Origin: Roseobacter denitrificans OCh 114
Lineage (GTDB): Bacteria > Pseudomonadota > Alphaproteobacteria > Rhodobacterales > Rhodobacteraceae
Assembly: GCF_000014045.1 (NCBI RefSeq)
Contig: NC_008209.1
Location: forward strand, 620,001-684,000
Direction: 5' to 3'
DNA: 64,000 nucleotides
Shown here: positions 18,490-27,697 of the stretch, one piece after another
Layout of the letters: each line of letters begins with the position of its first letter
Position numbering within the stretch: the stretch's first letter is position 1
The notes under the pieces: generated by a model
Seen by the model: the letters and a program-made list of their open reading frames with translations, nothing else
Told to the model about the DNA's origin: nothing
Databases searched by the model: none
Position numbers and translations under genes: made by a program

Positions 18490-19805
18490 TGCGATTGATG
18501 ATGACAATTGCTGCGGTTCTTTGTCTGGCGCTCCCGGCGTCTGCGACCGTGGATATCAAGGAAGTCAACACGCCCGGCGGGCTGACGGCCTGGCTGGTCA
18601 AAGACCAGTCGATCCCCTTCATGGCGCTGGAAATTCGGTTCCGGGGCGGTGCGTCGCTGGATGTGGCGGGTAAACGTGGGGCGACCAATCTGATGACCGG
18701 GCTGTTGGACGAAGGCGCTGGCGACATGGACGCGCGCGCATTTGCACGTTCTGTCGAAGGGCTGGCAGCTTCGATCAGCTTTGGTGTGGACGATGACGCG
18801 CTGTCGGTCTCGGCGCGTTTTCTCACCGAGAACCGGGATGAGGCTGTCGCGCTGCTGCGCGCCGCGATGCTGGAACCACGGTTTGATGCCGATGCGATAG
18901 AACGGGTGCGCGAACAGGTGATCAGCGGCATCGAGTCCGACGCGAAAGACCCGGATGCGCTGGCCAGCCGCGCGATGGATCAGATGATGTTTGGCGATCA
19001 TCCATACGCGACCAACCTTTCGGGCACCGTATCGTCGGTTGAAGCGCTCACGCGCGACGATCTGGTAGAGGCGCATCGAAACCTGCTGGCACGCGACCGC
19101 ATCTACATCGGCGCCGTCGGTGATATTACCGAGGAGGATCTCGCCGCTTTGCTCGACGGATTGTTGGGCGCATTGCCGGAAGAAGGCGCGCCAATGCCAC
19201 CACGTGCAAACGTTGAAATTTCCGGTGGGATCACTGTGGTTCCCTTTGAAACACCCCAATCCGTCGCGCGCTTTGCGCAAAAGGGGATCAAGCTGGACCA
19301 CCCTGACTATTTCACCGCCGTTGTTCTGAACCATGTCCTGGGCGGTGGGTCGTTCGAAAGCCGCCTGATGGATGAGGTGCGCGCAAAACGCGGGCTCACC
19401 TACGGGGTGTATTCCTATCTTGCGGGCAAAGATCTGGCGGAGGTTTATATCGGCTCTGTCAGTTCGGCAAATGACCGCATTGCGGAGGCCATCGAGGTTA
19501 TCCGCGATGAATGGGAAAAGGCAGCGACCGAAGGTGTAACGGCACAAGAGGTTGAAAACGCCAAGACCTTCCTGACCGGCGCGTACCCTTTGCGCTTTGA
19601 TGGCAACGGTCCGATCGCGAATATCATGGTGGGCATGCAAATGCTTGGTCTGCCGATCGACTATATTGCGACGCGCAATGAGCGGGTCGAGGCGGTCACT
19701 GTCGAAGGCGTCAAACGCGTTGCCGGCGAACTCCTCGAACCGGAAAACCTGCACTTCGTCGTGGTCGGTCAGCCCGTCGGGCTCGAAACTACGCCCGGCA
19801 ATTAA
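18486..19805 (+). CDS. M16 family peptidase homologue lacking the zinc motif
   Basis: A 439-residue secreted protein (signal MMRLMMTIAAVLCLALPASA). It aligns in architecture with the upstream M16 peptidase, but the position of HxxEH reads ATNLMTGLLDEGAG, so it cannot bind zinc in the usual way. The C-terminal half includes VLGGGSFESRLMDEVRAKRGLTYGVYSY, the conserved R/Y motif of the partner subunit. It is probably the substrate-binding partner of the preceding gene, with ATGA start-stop coupling. Confidence 0.92.
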   Translation: MMRLMMTIAAVLCLALPASATVDIKEVNTPGGLTAWLVKDQSIPFMALEIRFRGGASLDVAGKRGATNLMTGLLDEGAGDMDARAFARSVEGLAASISFGVDDDALSVSARFLTENRDEAVALLRAAMLEPRFDADAIERVREQVISGIESDAKDPDALASRAMDQMMFGDHPYATNLSGTVSSVEALTRDDLVEAHRNLLARDRIYIGAVGDITEEDLAALLDGLLGALPEEGAPMPPRANVEISGGITVVPFETPQSVARFAQKGIKLDHPDYFTAVVLNHVLGGGSFESRLMDEVRAKRGLTYGVYSYLAGKDLAEVYIGSVSSANDRIAEAIEVIRDEWEKAATEGVTAQEVENAKTFLTGAYPLRFDGNGPIANIMVGMQMLGLPIDYIATRNERVEAVTVEGVKRVAGELLEPENLHFVVVGQPVGLETTPGN

Positions 19806-19817
19806 AGCGTGGGCATA

Positions 19818-19842
19818 TCTGCCCCGACCAGCGCGGGGCAGA
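19818..19842. terminator. Hairpin between convergent M16 and aldehyde dehydrogenase genes
   Basis: TCTGCCCCG (19818-19826) pairs perfectly with CGGGGCAGA (19834-19842) around a 7-base loop, in the 42-bp gap between two convergent genes. There is no long T run on either side, so termination is inferred from position and stem strength. Confidence 0.45.
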
Positions 19843-19847
19843 CGGTC

Positions 19848-22190
19848 TTATTCCCCGTAAGGAATCCAGACGTTTTTCACTTCTGTCGCGGCTTCCAGAA
19901 AGGCCCGGCCTTCACCGTCTGGGCCATTCCAGTCACGGGCCCGCCCATGGTTGACCCATGTGCGTTTGAGGTTGCTGGCAGCGGCTTTTTCAACCGTTTC
20001 CGACAAGCCAGCCGCACCGAAACACCATACTGCATCAACATCCATATGCCCCGCGAGCGGTGCGGCACTATCGGCATGATCTCCGGTAAGAATATTGACG
20101 ACACCGGCAGGGACATCCGAGGTCTCAAGCACCTGTACGAAGTCGGTCGCTGCAAGTGGAAAGGGCTCAGATGCTGCCAGAATGACCCGGTTTCCCATAG
20201 CAATGGCAGGCGCCATGCAGGAAACAAGCCCAAGCAGGGGGGCCTCGTCGGGACAGATCGCACCGATCACGCCTACCGGTTCCTTCATCCCCAAGGCGAC
20301 GCCGCGCAGGGGGACCCCGTGTATCTGACCGTCGAATTTGTCCGCCCATGCCGCATAGGTAAAGAGCCGCTGCACCGTTGCCTCAACCTCTGCCGCCCCG
20401 CGCGTACCACCCTGCAAAGCGTTCAGCCGGGCGGCGAACTCCCCGGCGCGCGCCGACAGGTTCTCGGCGATGTAGTACAGGATCTGCGCGCGCAGATGCC
20501 CGGTTGTTTTTGACCATGCACCGGCGCTGCGCGCGGCCTCCACGGCATTGCGCACATCCTTGCGGTTGGCCAGTGACACATGACCCGCCAGCCCGCCCGA
20601 TTTATTGAAAACGGGCCTTGAATAGCCGCCATCCGGGCGTGCCTGTTTCCCCCCAATGTACAGTTTGGAGGTGCGATCTATCGCGTCGGCGGGTGATGCC
20701 TTGCCCGTAACGCGGGCGATTTTCCTCAGCGGTTTTGGTTTGCTCTTCGGTTTTGTGTAGGCAGCCAAACCTTCCCAACCGCCTTCGCGCCCGAAACCGC
20801 TTTCGCGCACACCGCCGAACCCGGCTGCGGCGTCCATCATGTTGGTGCCATTGATCCAGACGATCCCGGCGGCAAGTTTGGGTGCGATGTCCAATGCAAG
20901 GTTGATGTTCTCGCTCCAGACCGTCGCCGCGAGGCCATAGCGCGTGTTGTTCGCGAGTTGCACGGCCTCCGCCGGGGTGCGGAACGTGGTTGAGACGAGA
21001 ACGGGGCCAAAGATCTCTTCCTGCATCAACGTATCGGCAGGGTTGAGCCCGGTGATCAATGTGGGCGGGTAAAACGACCCTGTTTGCGGGATCGTGACCG
21101 GCGCCACATGGGTGTCGCCGGACCGGTTCGCAGAGACGAGGCCGGAAATGTGACTGACCTGAACCGGATCAACAATCGCGCCCACATCAGTGTTCTTGTC
21201 CATCGGATCGCCCACGCGCAGCTTGTCCATCCGTGCGCGCAGTTTCCTGTAAAACACATCCGCCACCGGTTCGTGGACCAGCAGTCTTGAACCGGCACAA
21301 CAAACCTGCCCCTGATTGAACCAGATCGCATCCACCAGCCCTTCGACGGCGCTGTCGATATCGGCATCGTCGAAAACGATGTAGGGTGATTTTCCGCCCA
21401 GTTCCAAGGTGAGCGCCTTGCCACTGCCTGCGGTCTGTTCGCGAATGCGGCGGCCGACCTCGGTGGAGCCGGTGAAAGCGATCTTGTCGACTGGGGCGGC
21501 AACAACCCTTTCACCAACCGCGCCATCGCCGATCACGATATTTACGACACCCTTGGGCAGACCGGCCTGCGTGCAAATCTCAGCAAACAGCAACGCGGTC
21601 AGAGAGGTGTATTCCGCCGGTTTCAACACCACCGTGTTGCCCATCGCCAGCGCGGGCGCGATTTTCCACGCAAGCATCAAAAGCGGGAAATTCCAGGGGA
21701 TGATCTGACCACAAACGCCAATCGGCGCGCGGTCTGCCAGTTCGGTCGGCATCAGCTGCGCCATGCCTGCGTGGAAATAGAAATGGCGTTGTGCAAGCGG
21801 GATGTCAATGTCGCGCGCCTCGCGAATGGGTTTGCCATTGTCGAGCGTTTCGAGCACCGCAAACAGCCTGCTGTGTTTTTGCAACAGGCGCGCCAGAGAA
21901 TAGAGAAACCGCGCACGCCCATGCCCGCCCAGTTTTTCCCAGCGCGGTTGCGCCCGGCGAGCGGCAGCAACTGCGCGGTCCACATCATCCTGTGTTGCCT
22001 GGCTGAGCCGCGCGAGCGTCTCGCCCGTGGCGGGGTTTCGCGTTTCGAACCCTTCACCGGGGGACGTAAATGCACCGTCGATGAAATGTCCGAATTGCCC
22101 GCCCTGTTCAGCAATCCAAGCCAGCGCGTCCGCAGCACTTTCAGGGGCTGTGCCATATTCCATCGAAGCGAAGATTTCAGATACGGTCAT
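19848..22190 (-). CDS. Double-domain aldehyde dehydrogenase
   Basis: A 780-residue protein with two aldehyde dehydrogenase units. The first (about 1-480) is complete: GQIIPWNFPLLMLAWK, FTGSTEVGR, LELGGKSPYIVFDDADID and the catalytic cysteine motif GQVCCAGSR. The second (about 505-780) matches the N-terminal NAD-binding part (GVIGAICPDEAPLLG) but lacks a recognisable catalytic Cys segment, so it is degenerate or structural. It lies 27 bp after deoC, so it probably oxidises acetaldehyde or a related aldehyde released by the aldolase. Confidence 0.9.
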   Translation of the reverse strand: MTVSEIFASMEYGTAPESAADALAWIAEQGGQFGHFIDGAFTSPGEGFETRNPATGETLARLSQATQDDVDRAVAAARRAQPRWEKLGGHGRARFLYSLARLLQKHSRLFAVLETLDNGKPIREARDIDIPLAQRHFYFHAGMAQLMPTELADRAPIGVCGQIIPWNFPLLMLAWKIAPALAMGNTVVLKPAEYTSLTALLFAEICTQAGLPKGVVNIVIGDGAVGERVVAAPVDKIAFTGSTEVGRRIREQTAGSGKALTLELGGKSPYIVFDDADIDSAVEGLVDAIWFNQGQVCCAGSRLLVHEPVADVFYRKLRARMDKLRVGDPMDKNTDVGAIVDPVQVSHISGLVSANRSGDTHVAPVTIPQTGSFYPPTLITGLNPADTLMQEEIFGPVLVSTTFRTPAEAVQLANNTRYGLAATVWSENINLALDIAPKLAAGIVWINGTNMMDAAAGFGGVRESGFGREGGWEGLAAYTKPKSKPKPLRKIARVTGKASPADAIDRTSKLYIGGKQARPDGGYSRPVFNKSGGLAGHVSLANRKDVRNAVEAARSAGAWSKTTGHLRAQILYYIAENLSARAGEFAARLNALQGGTRGAAEVEATVQRLFTYAAWADKFDGQIHGVPLRGVALGMKEPVGVIGAICPDEAPLLGLVSCMAPAIAMGNRVILAASEPFPLAATDFVQVLETSDVPAGVVNILTGDHADSAAPLAGHMDVDAVWCFGAAGLSETVEKAAASNLKRTWVNHGRARDWNGPDGEGRAFLEAATEVKNVWIPYGE

Positions 22191-22217
22191 TGGAGGCTCC
22201 CGGCGCGGCGTGTTGGT

Positions 22218-23222
22218 TTAACTGGTGGCATGACGATACCCGGCGGAATACTGGCCGGTCACATGGTGTTCTAACTGCCGCTCGATGTCGTTGAGTAGCG
22301 AGGATGCGCCAAATCGAAACAGGTTCGGCGCAAGCCACGCTGTGCCAAGCTCTTCCTTGATCAGCGCCAGATAGGTGAGCGCGTCCTTGGCCTTGGAAAT
22401 GCCCCCTGCCGGTTTGTAGCCGACGCGGTAACCGCTGCGTTCGTAATAGTCCCGGATGGCGCGGATCATGACCAATGTGACAGGCAGCGTGGCGTTGACG
22501 CTTTCCTTGCCGGTCGAGGTTTTGATGAAATCCGCCCCGGCCATCATGCACACCATCGAGGCGCGCGCCACGTTGCGCAGGCTGCCCAATTCGCCGGTAG
22601 CCAGGATGGCCTTTACATGCGCGTTCCCGCAGGCCGCGCGGAAGGCGCGCATTTCGTCATAAAGGGCCTGCCAGTTGCCGGTCAGCACATGGCGGCGTGA
22701 AATCACGATGTCTATTTCTGCCGCACCCGCTGCCACGCTCTCCTCTATTTCCGCGATGCGCAGATGTAGCGGGGAAAGCCCTGCGGGAAACCCCGTGCTG
22801 ACCGCCGCCACCGGAATGCCGGACCCCTCAAGCGCGCGCAGCGCCGCCGGGATCATTTCGTGATAGACGCAGACCGCGCCGGTTTTGATGTCATCCACGC
22901 CAAGTGCGCTCAGCAAGCTGTCCGACACCGGGTGCATCGCCTTGGCGCACAGGCGTTCGACGCGCCGTTCGGTATCATCGCCAGACAGCGTTGTGAGGTC
23001 GATACAGGTGATCGCGCGCAGCAACCACGCCGCCTGATGCGCCTTTTTGACAGAGCGGCGTGCGGGCAATGTTGCCGCGCGGCGTTCAATGGCAGAGGTA
23101 TTGGCCTGCAGGCGCATCACCCAATCCATGTCCAGATCCATCCCCGGATTGCGCGGCTCAACGACCTGCGGCAAGGCTTGCTGCGCGGTTTGCGATTGGG
23201 GGGCGGTATCGGTTGTTTCCAT
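22218..23222 (-). CDS. deoC: Deoxyribose-phosphate aldolase
   Basis: DeoC cleaves 2-deoxyribose 5-phosphate to acetaldehyde and glyceraldehyde 3-phosphate in deoxynucleoside breakdown. The 334-residue protein has TCIDLTTLSGDDT, GAAEIDIVISRR, the Schiff-base lysine motif DFIKTSTGK and a second lysine in GYKPAGGI. It has an N-terminal extension of about 70 residues compared with short bacterial DeoC, as in the long DeoC subgroup. The start at 23222 has a CAGGA site; 23231 and 23261 are alternatives. mutL is divergent. Confidence 0.95.
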   Translation of the reverse strand: METTDTAPQSQTAQQALPQVVEPRNPGMDLDMDWVMRLQANTSAIERRAATLPARRSVKKAHQAAWLLRAITCIDLTTLSGDDTERRVERLCAKAMHPVSDSLLSALGVDDIKTGAVCVYHEMIPAALRALEGSGIPVAAVSTGFPAGLSPLHLRIAEIEESVAAGAAEIDIVISRRHVLTGNWQALYDEMRAFRAACGNAHVKAILATGELGSLRNVARASMVCMMAGADFIKTSTGKESVNATLPVTLVMIRAIRDYYERSGYRVGYKPAGGISKAKDALTYLALIKEELGTAWLAPNLFRFGASSLLNDIERQLEHHVTGQYSAGYRHATS

Positions 23223-23353
23223 GATGCACATCCTGTGTCCGGGAGAGTCGGAAAGTCGCATGACCCATGTATCTTGGCAAGCGGTCTGACATGTCCGAGG
23301 CTCCGCGTGTTACGGGTTTCAGAATCGTGCCAAAGCATGCTAAGTGTAGTATC

Positions 23354-25186
23354 ATGAACGTAGCGAACCCCAATATAGGCGCAAGTCGGCCCGTAATCCG
23401 CCAGTTGGACGAGGGGGCCGTGAACCGCATTGCGGCAGGTGAGGTGGTGGAACGCCCTGCCTCTGCCATCAAGGAACTCGTCGAAAATGCACTCGATGCA
23501 AGCGCGCGCAAGATCGCGATTGATTACGGGGATGGTGGCAAGACACTGATCCGGGTTCAGGATGATGGCTGCGGGATGACGGCCACTGATTTGCCGCTGG
23601 CCTTGTCGCGTCATGCGACGTCCAAGATTGACGGCAGTGATTTGCTGAACATCCAGACATTCGGGTTTCGTGGGGAGGCGTTGCCGTCTCTGGCTGCCGT
23701 TGGCCGGCTGACGATTGTCACGCGCGCCGGTGGCGATGACGGGGTCGAGGCGAGCGTTTCAGGCGGGGATGAAAAGCCACTCAAGCCAGCGGCCTGCAAC
23801 CCGGGAACGACGGTCACGATCCGCGATCTGTTTTACGCCACGCCAGCGCGGCTGAAATTCCTGCGCAGTGATCGGGCGGAGGCGCAGGCGATTATCGACG
23901 TGGTCAAACGCCTCGCCATGGCGGAGCCTTTCGTGCAGTTTGTGCTGCGCGATGTCTCCGGCGATGGACCGGGCCGTGAAGTGTTTCGCGCCGACGCGCA
24001 GCAGGGCGATCTGTTTGGCGCGTTGCATGGGCGGCTTGCGCGCGTTCTGGGCCGTGAGTTTGCAGAAAATGCGCTGGCAATTGATGCGGAACGTGAAGGG
24101 TTGCATCTGACGGGCTTTGCGGCCCTGCCGACCTATTCGCGCGGCTCCGCTGTGGCGCAGTATTTTTTCGTCAACGGACGCCCGGTCAAGGACAAGCTGC
24201 TGGTTGGGGCGCTCCGGGGTGCCTATTCCGATTTCCTGAGCAGGGACCGCCACCCGGCCGCGGCGCTGTTTCTGGATTGTGATCCCAAACTGGTCGATGT
24301 GAATGTCCACCCGGCCAAATCAGAGGTGCGGTTTCGCGACCCCGGTATCGCGCGCGGCCTGATCGTTTCAGCGCTGCGCCACGCGCTGGCCGAGGCAGGC
24401 CATCGTGCATCAACGACTGTCAGCACAGCGACCCTTGGGGCGATGCAGCCTGAACCCATCGGCGCGCGCGTCTACCAGATGGATCAAGCCTCAAGGCCGG
24501 TGTCCGCGCCGCCGCCGCAAACACCGGCTTTTCAGGAGGTTGCCGCGCCTTGGGGGCGTGTGGCAGAAACAGACCCTGACGAGCAAACGGCAGGTGATCC
24601 CGGTGACTATCCGCTTGGTGCGGCGCGCGGTCAGGTGCATGAGAACTACATCATTGCGCAGACCGCGACCGGCATGGTCATCGTCGATCAGCACGCCGCG
24701 CACGAACGTCTCGTCTATGAAAAGCTGAAACGCCAGATGGCGGAGAATGGGGTCGCTTCGCAAGCCTTGCTGATCCCTGAGATTGTTGAACTGTCCGCCG
24801 CTGATTGCGCGTCTTTGATGCAGATTTCCGATGACCTGGCCCGGTTGGGTTTTGTTGTGGAGCCTTTTGGCGGGGATGCGATCGCGGTGCGTGAGACACC
24901 GGCCATTCTCGGGGTGGTGGATGCACGCGCGCTGATACTGGATATTCTGGATGAGCTTGCGGATCAGAACGCGTCTGAAAACATACGCATGCGTATAGAT
25001 GCGATCCTGAGCCGGGTGGCCTGCCATGGGTCGATCCGCTCGGGGCGCTGGATGAAAACCGAAGAGATGAATGCCCTGCTGCGCGAGATGGAGGCGACGC
25101 CGCATTCCGGGCAATGCAACCATGGGCGGCCCACATATGTGGAACTCAAACTGTCCGACATCGAACGCTTGTTTGGCCGCACATGA
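23354..25186 (+). CDS. mutL: DNA mismatch repair protein MutL
   Basis: The 610-residue protein has the GHKL ATPase motifs: IRQLDEGAVNRIAAGEVVER, ELVENALDAS, VQDDGCGM, HATSKI and GFRGEALPSLA, then NVHPAKSEVRF, followed by a variable proline-rich linker (about 350-420) and a C-terminal dimerisation domain (IVDQHAAHERLVYEKLK; ATPHSGQCNHGRPT). MutL couples mismatch recognition to strand incision. The frame continues upstream to 23267, but the ATG at 23354 gives the better N-terminus. Its stop overlaps the start of rmuC (ATGA). Confidence 0.97.
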   Translation: MNVANPNIGASRPVIRQLDEGAVNRIAAGEVVERPASAIKELVENALDASARKIAIDYGDGGKTLIRVQDDGCGMTATDLPLALSRHATSKIDGSDLLNIQTFGFRGEALPSLAAVGRLTIVTRAGGDDGVEASVSGGDEKPLKPAACNPGTTVTIRDLFYATPARLKFLRSDRAEAQAIIDVVKRLAMAEPFVQFVLRDVSGDGPGREVFRADAQQGDLFGALHGRLARVLGREFAENALAIDAEREGLHLTGFAALPTYSRGSAVAQYFFVNGRPVKDKLLVGALRGAYSDFLSRDRHPAAALFLDCDPKLVDVNVHPAKSEVRFRDPGIARGLIVSALRHALAEAGHRASTTVSTATLGAMQPEPIGARVYQMDQASRPVSAPPPQTPAFQEVAAPWGRVAETDPDEQTAGDPGDYPLGAARGQVHENYIIAQTATGMVIVDQHAAHERLVYEKLKRQMAENGVASQALLIPEIVELSAADCASLMQISDDLARLGFVVEPFGGDAIAVRETPAILGVVDARALILDILDELADQNASENIRMRIDAILSRVACHGSIRSGRWMKTEEMNALLREMEATPHSGQCNHGRPTYVELKLSDIERLFGRT

Positions 25187-26418
25187 TCGAGTTTGCGGGA
25201 CATACGATTGATCTCACGGACCCCGTTGTTCTGGCGGCAATGGGCGGCGGTGCTGTGGTTCTGCTGATCCTTGTGCTGCTTGTGATGGCAGTGCGGGCGG
25301 CGGCGCGCTCGGCGAAATCGACCGAGCCTTTGATGCAGCAATTGGGTGTGTTGGGGCAGCATGTGCAGCATCTTTCGGCGGGTCAGGAACAGTTGCGCGG
25401 TGGTTTGCAGACGGTGTCGGACACGCAGGCCAATGCGCAGACACAGGTGATACAAACGGTTGAGGCGCGCCTTGCCGCCGTGCAGCAGCAGATGCAGGAT
25501 CGGTTGGCGGACAACGCGATGCGCTCGCAGCGCGCATTGACCGATATGCAGGAACGCATGAAAGAAACGCTGCATGGCTCCAGCAAGCAGACGACCACGT
25601 CCCTGACCCAGTTGCAGGAACGGCTGGCCTCCATCGACAAGGCGCAGGACAATATCACGAAACTATCCGGTGACGTATTGTCCTTGCAGGACATCCTCAG
25701 CAACAAACAAACGCGCGGTGCCTTTGGCGAAATCCAGCTGCACGATATCGTCTCCAAAGCGTTGCCGAACGACAGCTATGCCTTGCAGCATACTTTGAGC
25801 AATGGAAAACGCGCGGATTGCCTGATCCATCTGCCAAACCCACCGGGCCCGATTGTGATCGACAGCAAATTCCCGCTGGAGGCTTACGAACAATTGCGCG
25901 CTGCTAAAACGGAGTGGGACCTCAAAGACGCGGTTGCGAAAATGAAAACGGCCGTCACGAAACACATCAATGATATCTCTGAAAAATACATCATTGAGGG
26001 CGAAACGGCGGATGGCGCGCTGATGTTTCTACCGTCCGAAGCCGTCTATGCTGAACTTCATTCAAATTTCCCCGAACTTGTGCGCAAGGGGTTTGACGCG
26101 CGGGTCTGGATTGTTTCACCCACCACATGCATGGCGACGCTGAACACGATGCGGGCCATTCTGAAAGACGCCAGAATGCGCGAACAGGCCGGTGCGATCC
26201 GCAAGACGCTCAAGATGTTGCACCGGGATGTGGAACTGGTTGTGGAACGGGTCGGCAAGCTGGACACGCATTTCAGGCAGGCGCAGCGTGACGTGCATGA
26301 AATCAGCACAGCAGCGGAACGCGCAGGCAAGCGCGCGGTCAAACTGGACAACTTCGACTTTGAGGAGTTGTCGCAGGAGGATGACAAGATCCTGCCCCTC
26401 ACCCGCACTGAGGCTTGA
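25183..26418 (+). CDS. rmuC: DNA recombination protein RmuC
   Basis: A 411-residue protein with one N-terminal membrane helix (about 12-38), a long coiled coil (about 50-170) and the RmuC nuclease-like domain: GAFGEIQLHDIVSKALP, LIHLPNPPGPIVIDSKFPLEAYEQL, DGALMFLPSEAVYAEL and VWIVSPTTCMATLNTM. RmuC limits inversions at short repeats; its mechanism is not settled. Translation is coupled to mutL. The TGA stop is at the end of repeat copy B. Confidence 0.94.
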   Translation: MIEFAGHTIDLTDPVVLAAMGGGAVVLLILVLLVMAVRAAARSAKSTEPLMQQLGVLGQHVQHLSAGQEQLRGGLQTVSDTQANAQTQVIQTVEARLAAVQQQMQDRLADNAMRSQRALTDMQERMKETLHGSSKQTTTSLTQLQERLASIDKAQDNITKLSGDVLSLQDILSNKQTRGAFGEIQLHDIVSKALPNDSYALQHTLSNGKRADCLIHLPNPPGPIVIDSKFPLEAYEQLRAAKTEWDLKDAVAKMKTAVTKHINDISEKYIIEGETADGALMFLPSEAVYAELHSNFPELVRKGFDARVWIVSPTTCMATLNTMRAILKDARMREQAGAIRKTLKMLHRDVELVVERVGKLDTHFRQAQRDVHEISTAAERAGKRAVKLDNFDFEELSQEDDKILPLTRTEA

Positions 26419-26513
26419 AGTGTGGCGCGAAATACCTGAAACACGCATTGCTGCCTGACATCAAAGGTTTCAACGCGTTACGTGATCTACGGGTATTGCG
26501 TCAGACGCTCTAG
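26415..26513 (-). repeat. Dispersed imperfect palindromic repeat, copy B
   Basis: Read on the minus strand it begins CTAGAGCGTCTGACG (26513 downward), contains ATCACGTAACGCGTTGAA, then TCAGGCAGC, and ends near CTTCAAG (26415). It aligns end to end with copy A at 1395-1498 with small gaps, although the inner inverted arm is more decayed than in copy A. It fills the whole gap between the convergent genes rmuC and uxuA: the TGA of rmuC lies at one end and the TAG of uxuA at the other. Confidence 0.72.
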
Positions 26514-27697
26514 GCCGCGTCAAACGCCGCCATGATCCCGCGCAATTCCGCAAGGCCCCGCATGCGCCCGATCAGCGGATAGCCAGGCATGCTGTCGCCG
26601 CCCAGATCGCTGAGCAGTTCCTGCCCATGATCAGGGCGCATGGGGATTTCCCAATCGGCACGGCCTGCGGCTTTACGGCGCTGTTCTTCGGCCAGCAGCG
26701 CCTTGATGGTGGCGACCATATCGGTGTCGCCTTCCAGATGCGCGGCCTCAAAGAAATCTGGTCGCGCCCGGTCTGATCCGGGCAGGCGTTTGGTATTGCG
26801 CAGGTGCACAAAGTGGATCTTGTCGCCAAGGCGGCTGACAAACTCGACCGGGTCGAAACCTTCCGCCACGCCGAGCGATCCGGTGCACAGTGTCGCACCA
26901 TTTGCCGGGCTGGGAACGGCATCAAGGATATGCGCATAGTCGTCCGTGGACGACATGATGCGCGGCAGACCCAGCAGTGAAAAGGGCGGATCATCCGGGT
27001 GGCAACACAGGCGCAGGCCAAGCTCTTCGGCGACGGGACACACCTCGGACAGGAAATCAATGAGGTTCTGGCGCAGTTGTGTGGGCGAAATGTCCTGATA
27101 GGTCGCCAGATGCGCCCGCACATCATCCGTCGTCCACTTGTCGTTGGACCCGGGCAGGCCCGCGACGATGTTGTTCTGAAGTGCGACCCGCTGCGCGTCG
27201 GTCAGATCGGCAAACCGCTGTGCCGCCATTTCTTGCAACTCTTGCGAATAATCCGCGGTAGCGCCGTCCCGTTGCAGGATATGCAGATCAAACACGGCAA
27301 AATCGAGAAAACAGAACAGCATGGCCGTCCCACCGTGGGGTTGTTTTGCACGCAGTTCGGTTCGGGTCCAATCGAGGATCGGCATGAAGTTATAGCAGAT
27401 GGTGCTGATACCAGCCGCTGCCAGATTGCGCAGGCTTTTCTTATAGGCCAGCAGATGATCTGCCATCTGCGGGCTTTGCGTCTTTATGCTTTCCGAAACG
27501 GGAAGGCTTTCGACAACCGTCCAGTCAAAGCCCTGTTGGTGCAGCATATCCTGCCGTTGCCGGATCGCTTCGGGCGTCCAAAGCGCACCGGGCAGGATAT
27601 CATGCAGGGCGCTCACGATGCCTTGCACCCCGACCTGATGCAGATCGGGCAAGGCGATCTTATCTGCGGGTCCGAACCAGCGCCAACATTGTTTCAT
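26510..27697 (-). CDS. uxuA: Mannonate dehydratase
   Basis: UxuA dehydrates D-mannonate to 2-keto-3-deoxygluconate (KDG). The 395-residue protein starts MKQCWRWFGPADKIAL and contains GISTICYNFMPILDWTRT, the metal-site region LRLCCHPDDPPFSLLGLPRIMSS, HFVHLRNTKR and IPMRPDHGQELLSD, diagnostic of UxuA. The ATG at 27697 overlaps the stop of the preceding oxidoreductase gene. It is the last gene of the 15-gene operon, and its TAG stop lies in repeat copy B. Confidence 0.96.
   Translation of the reverse strand: MKQCWRWFGPADKIALPDLHQVGVQGIVSALHDILPGALWTPEAIRQRQDMLHQQGFDWTVVESLPVSESIKTQSPQMADHLLAYKKSLRNLAAAGISTICYNFMPILDWTRTELRAKQPHGGTAMLFCFLDFAVFDLHILQRDGATADYSQELQEMAAQRFADLTDAQRVALQNNIVAGLPGSNDKWTTDDVRAHLATYQDISPTQLRQNLIDFLSEVCPVAEELGLRLCCHPDDPPFSLLGLPRIMSSTDDYAHILDAVPSPANGATLCTGSLGVAEGFDPVEFVSRLGDKIHFVHLRNTKRLPGSDRARPDFFEAAHLEGDTDMVATIKALLAEEQRRKAAGRADWEIPMRPDHGQELLSDLGGDSMPGYPLIGRMRGLAELRGIMAAFDAA

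Noticed and set aside
18330..19754. Minus-strand open frame of about 470 codons opposite the second M16 gene
   Set aside because: Antisense to a well-supported peptidase homologue; no recognisable motif.
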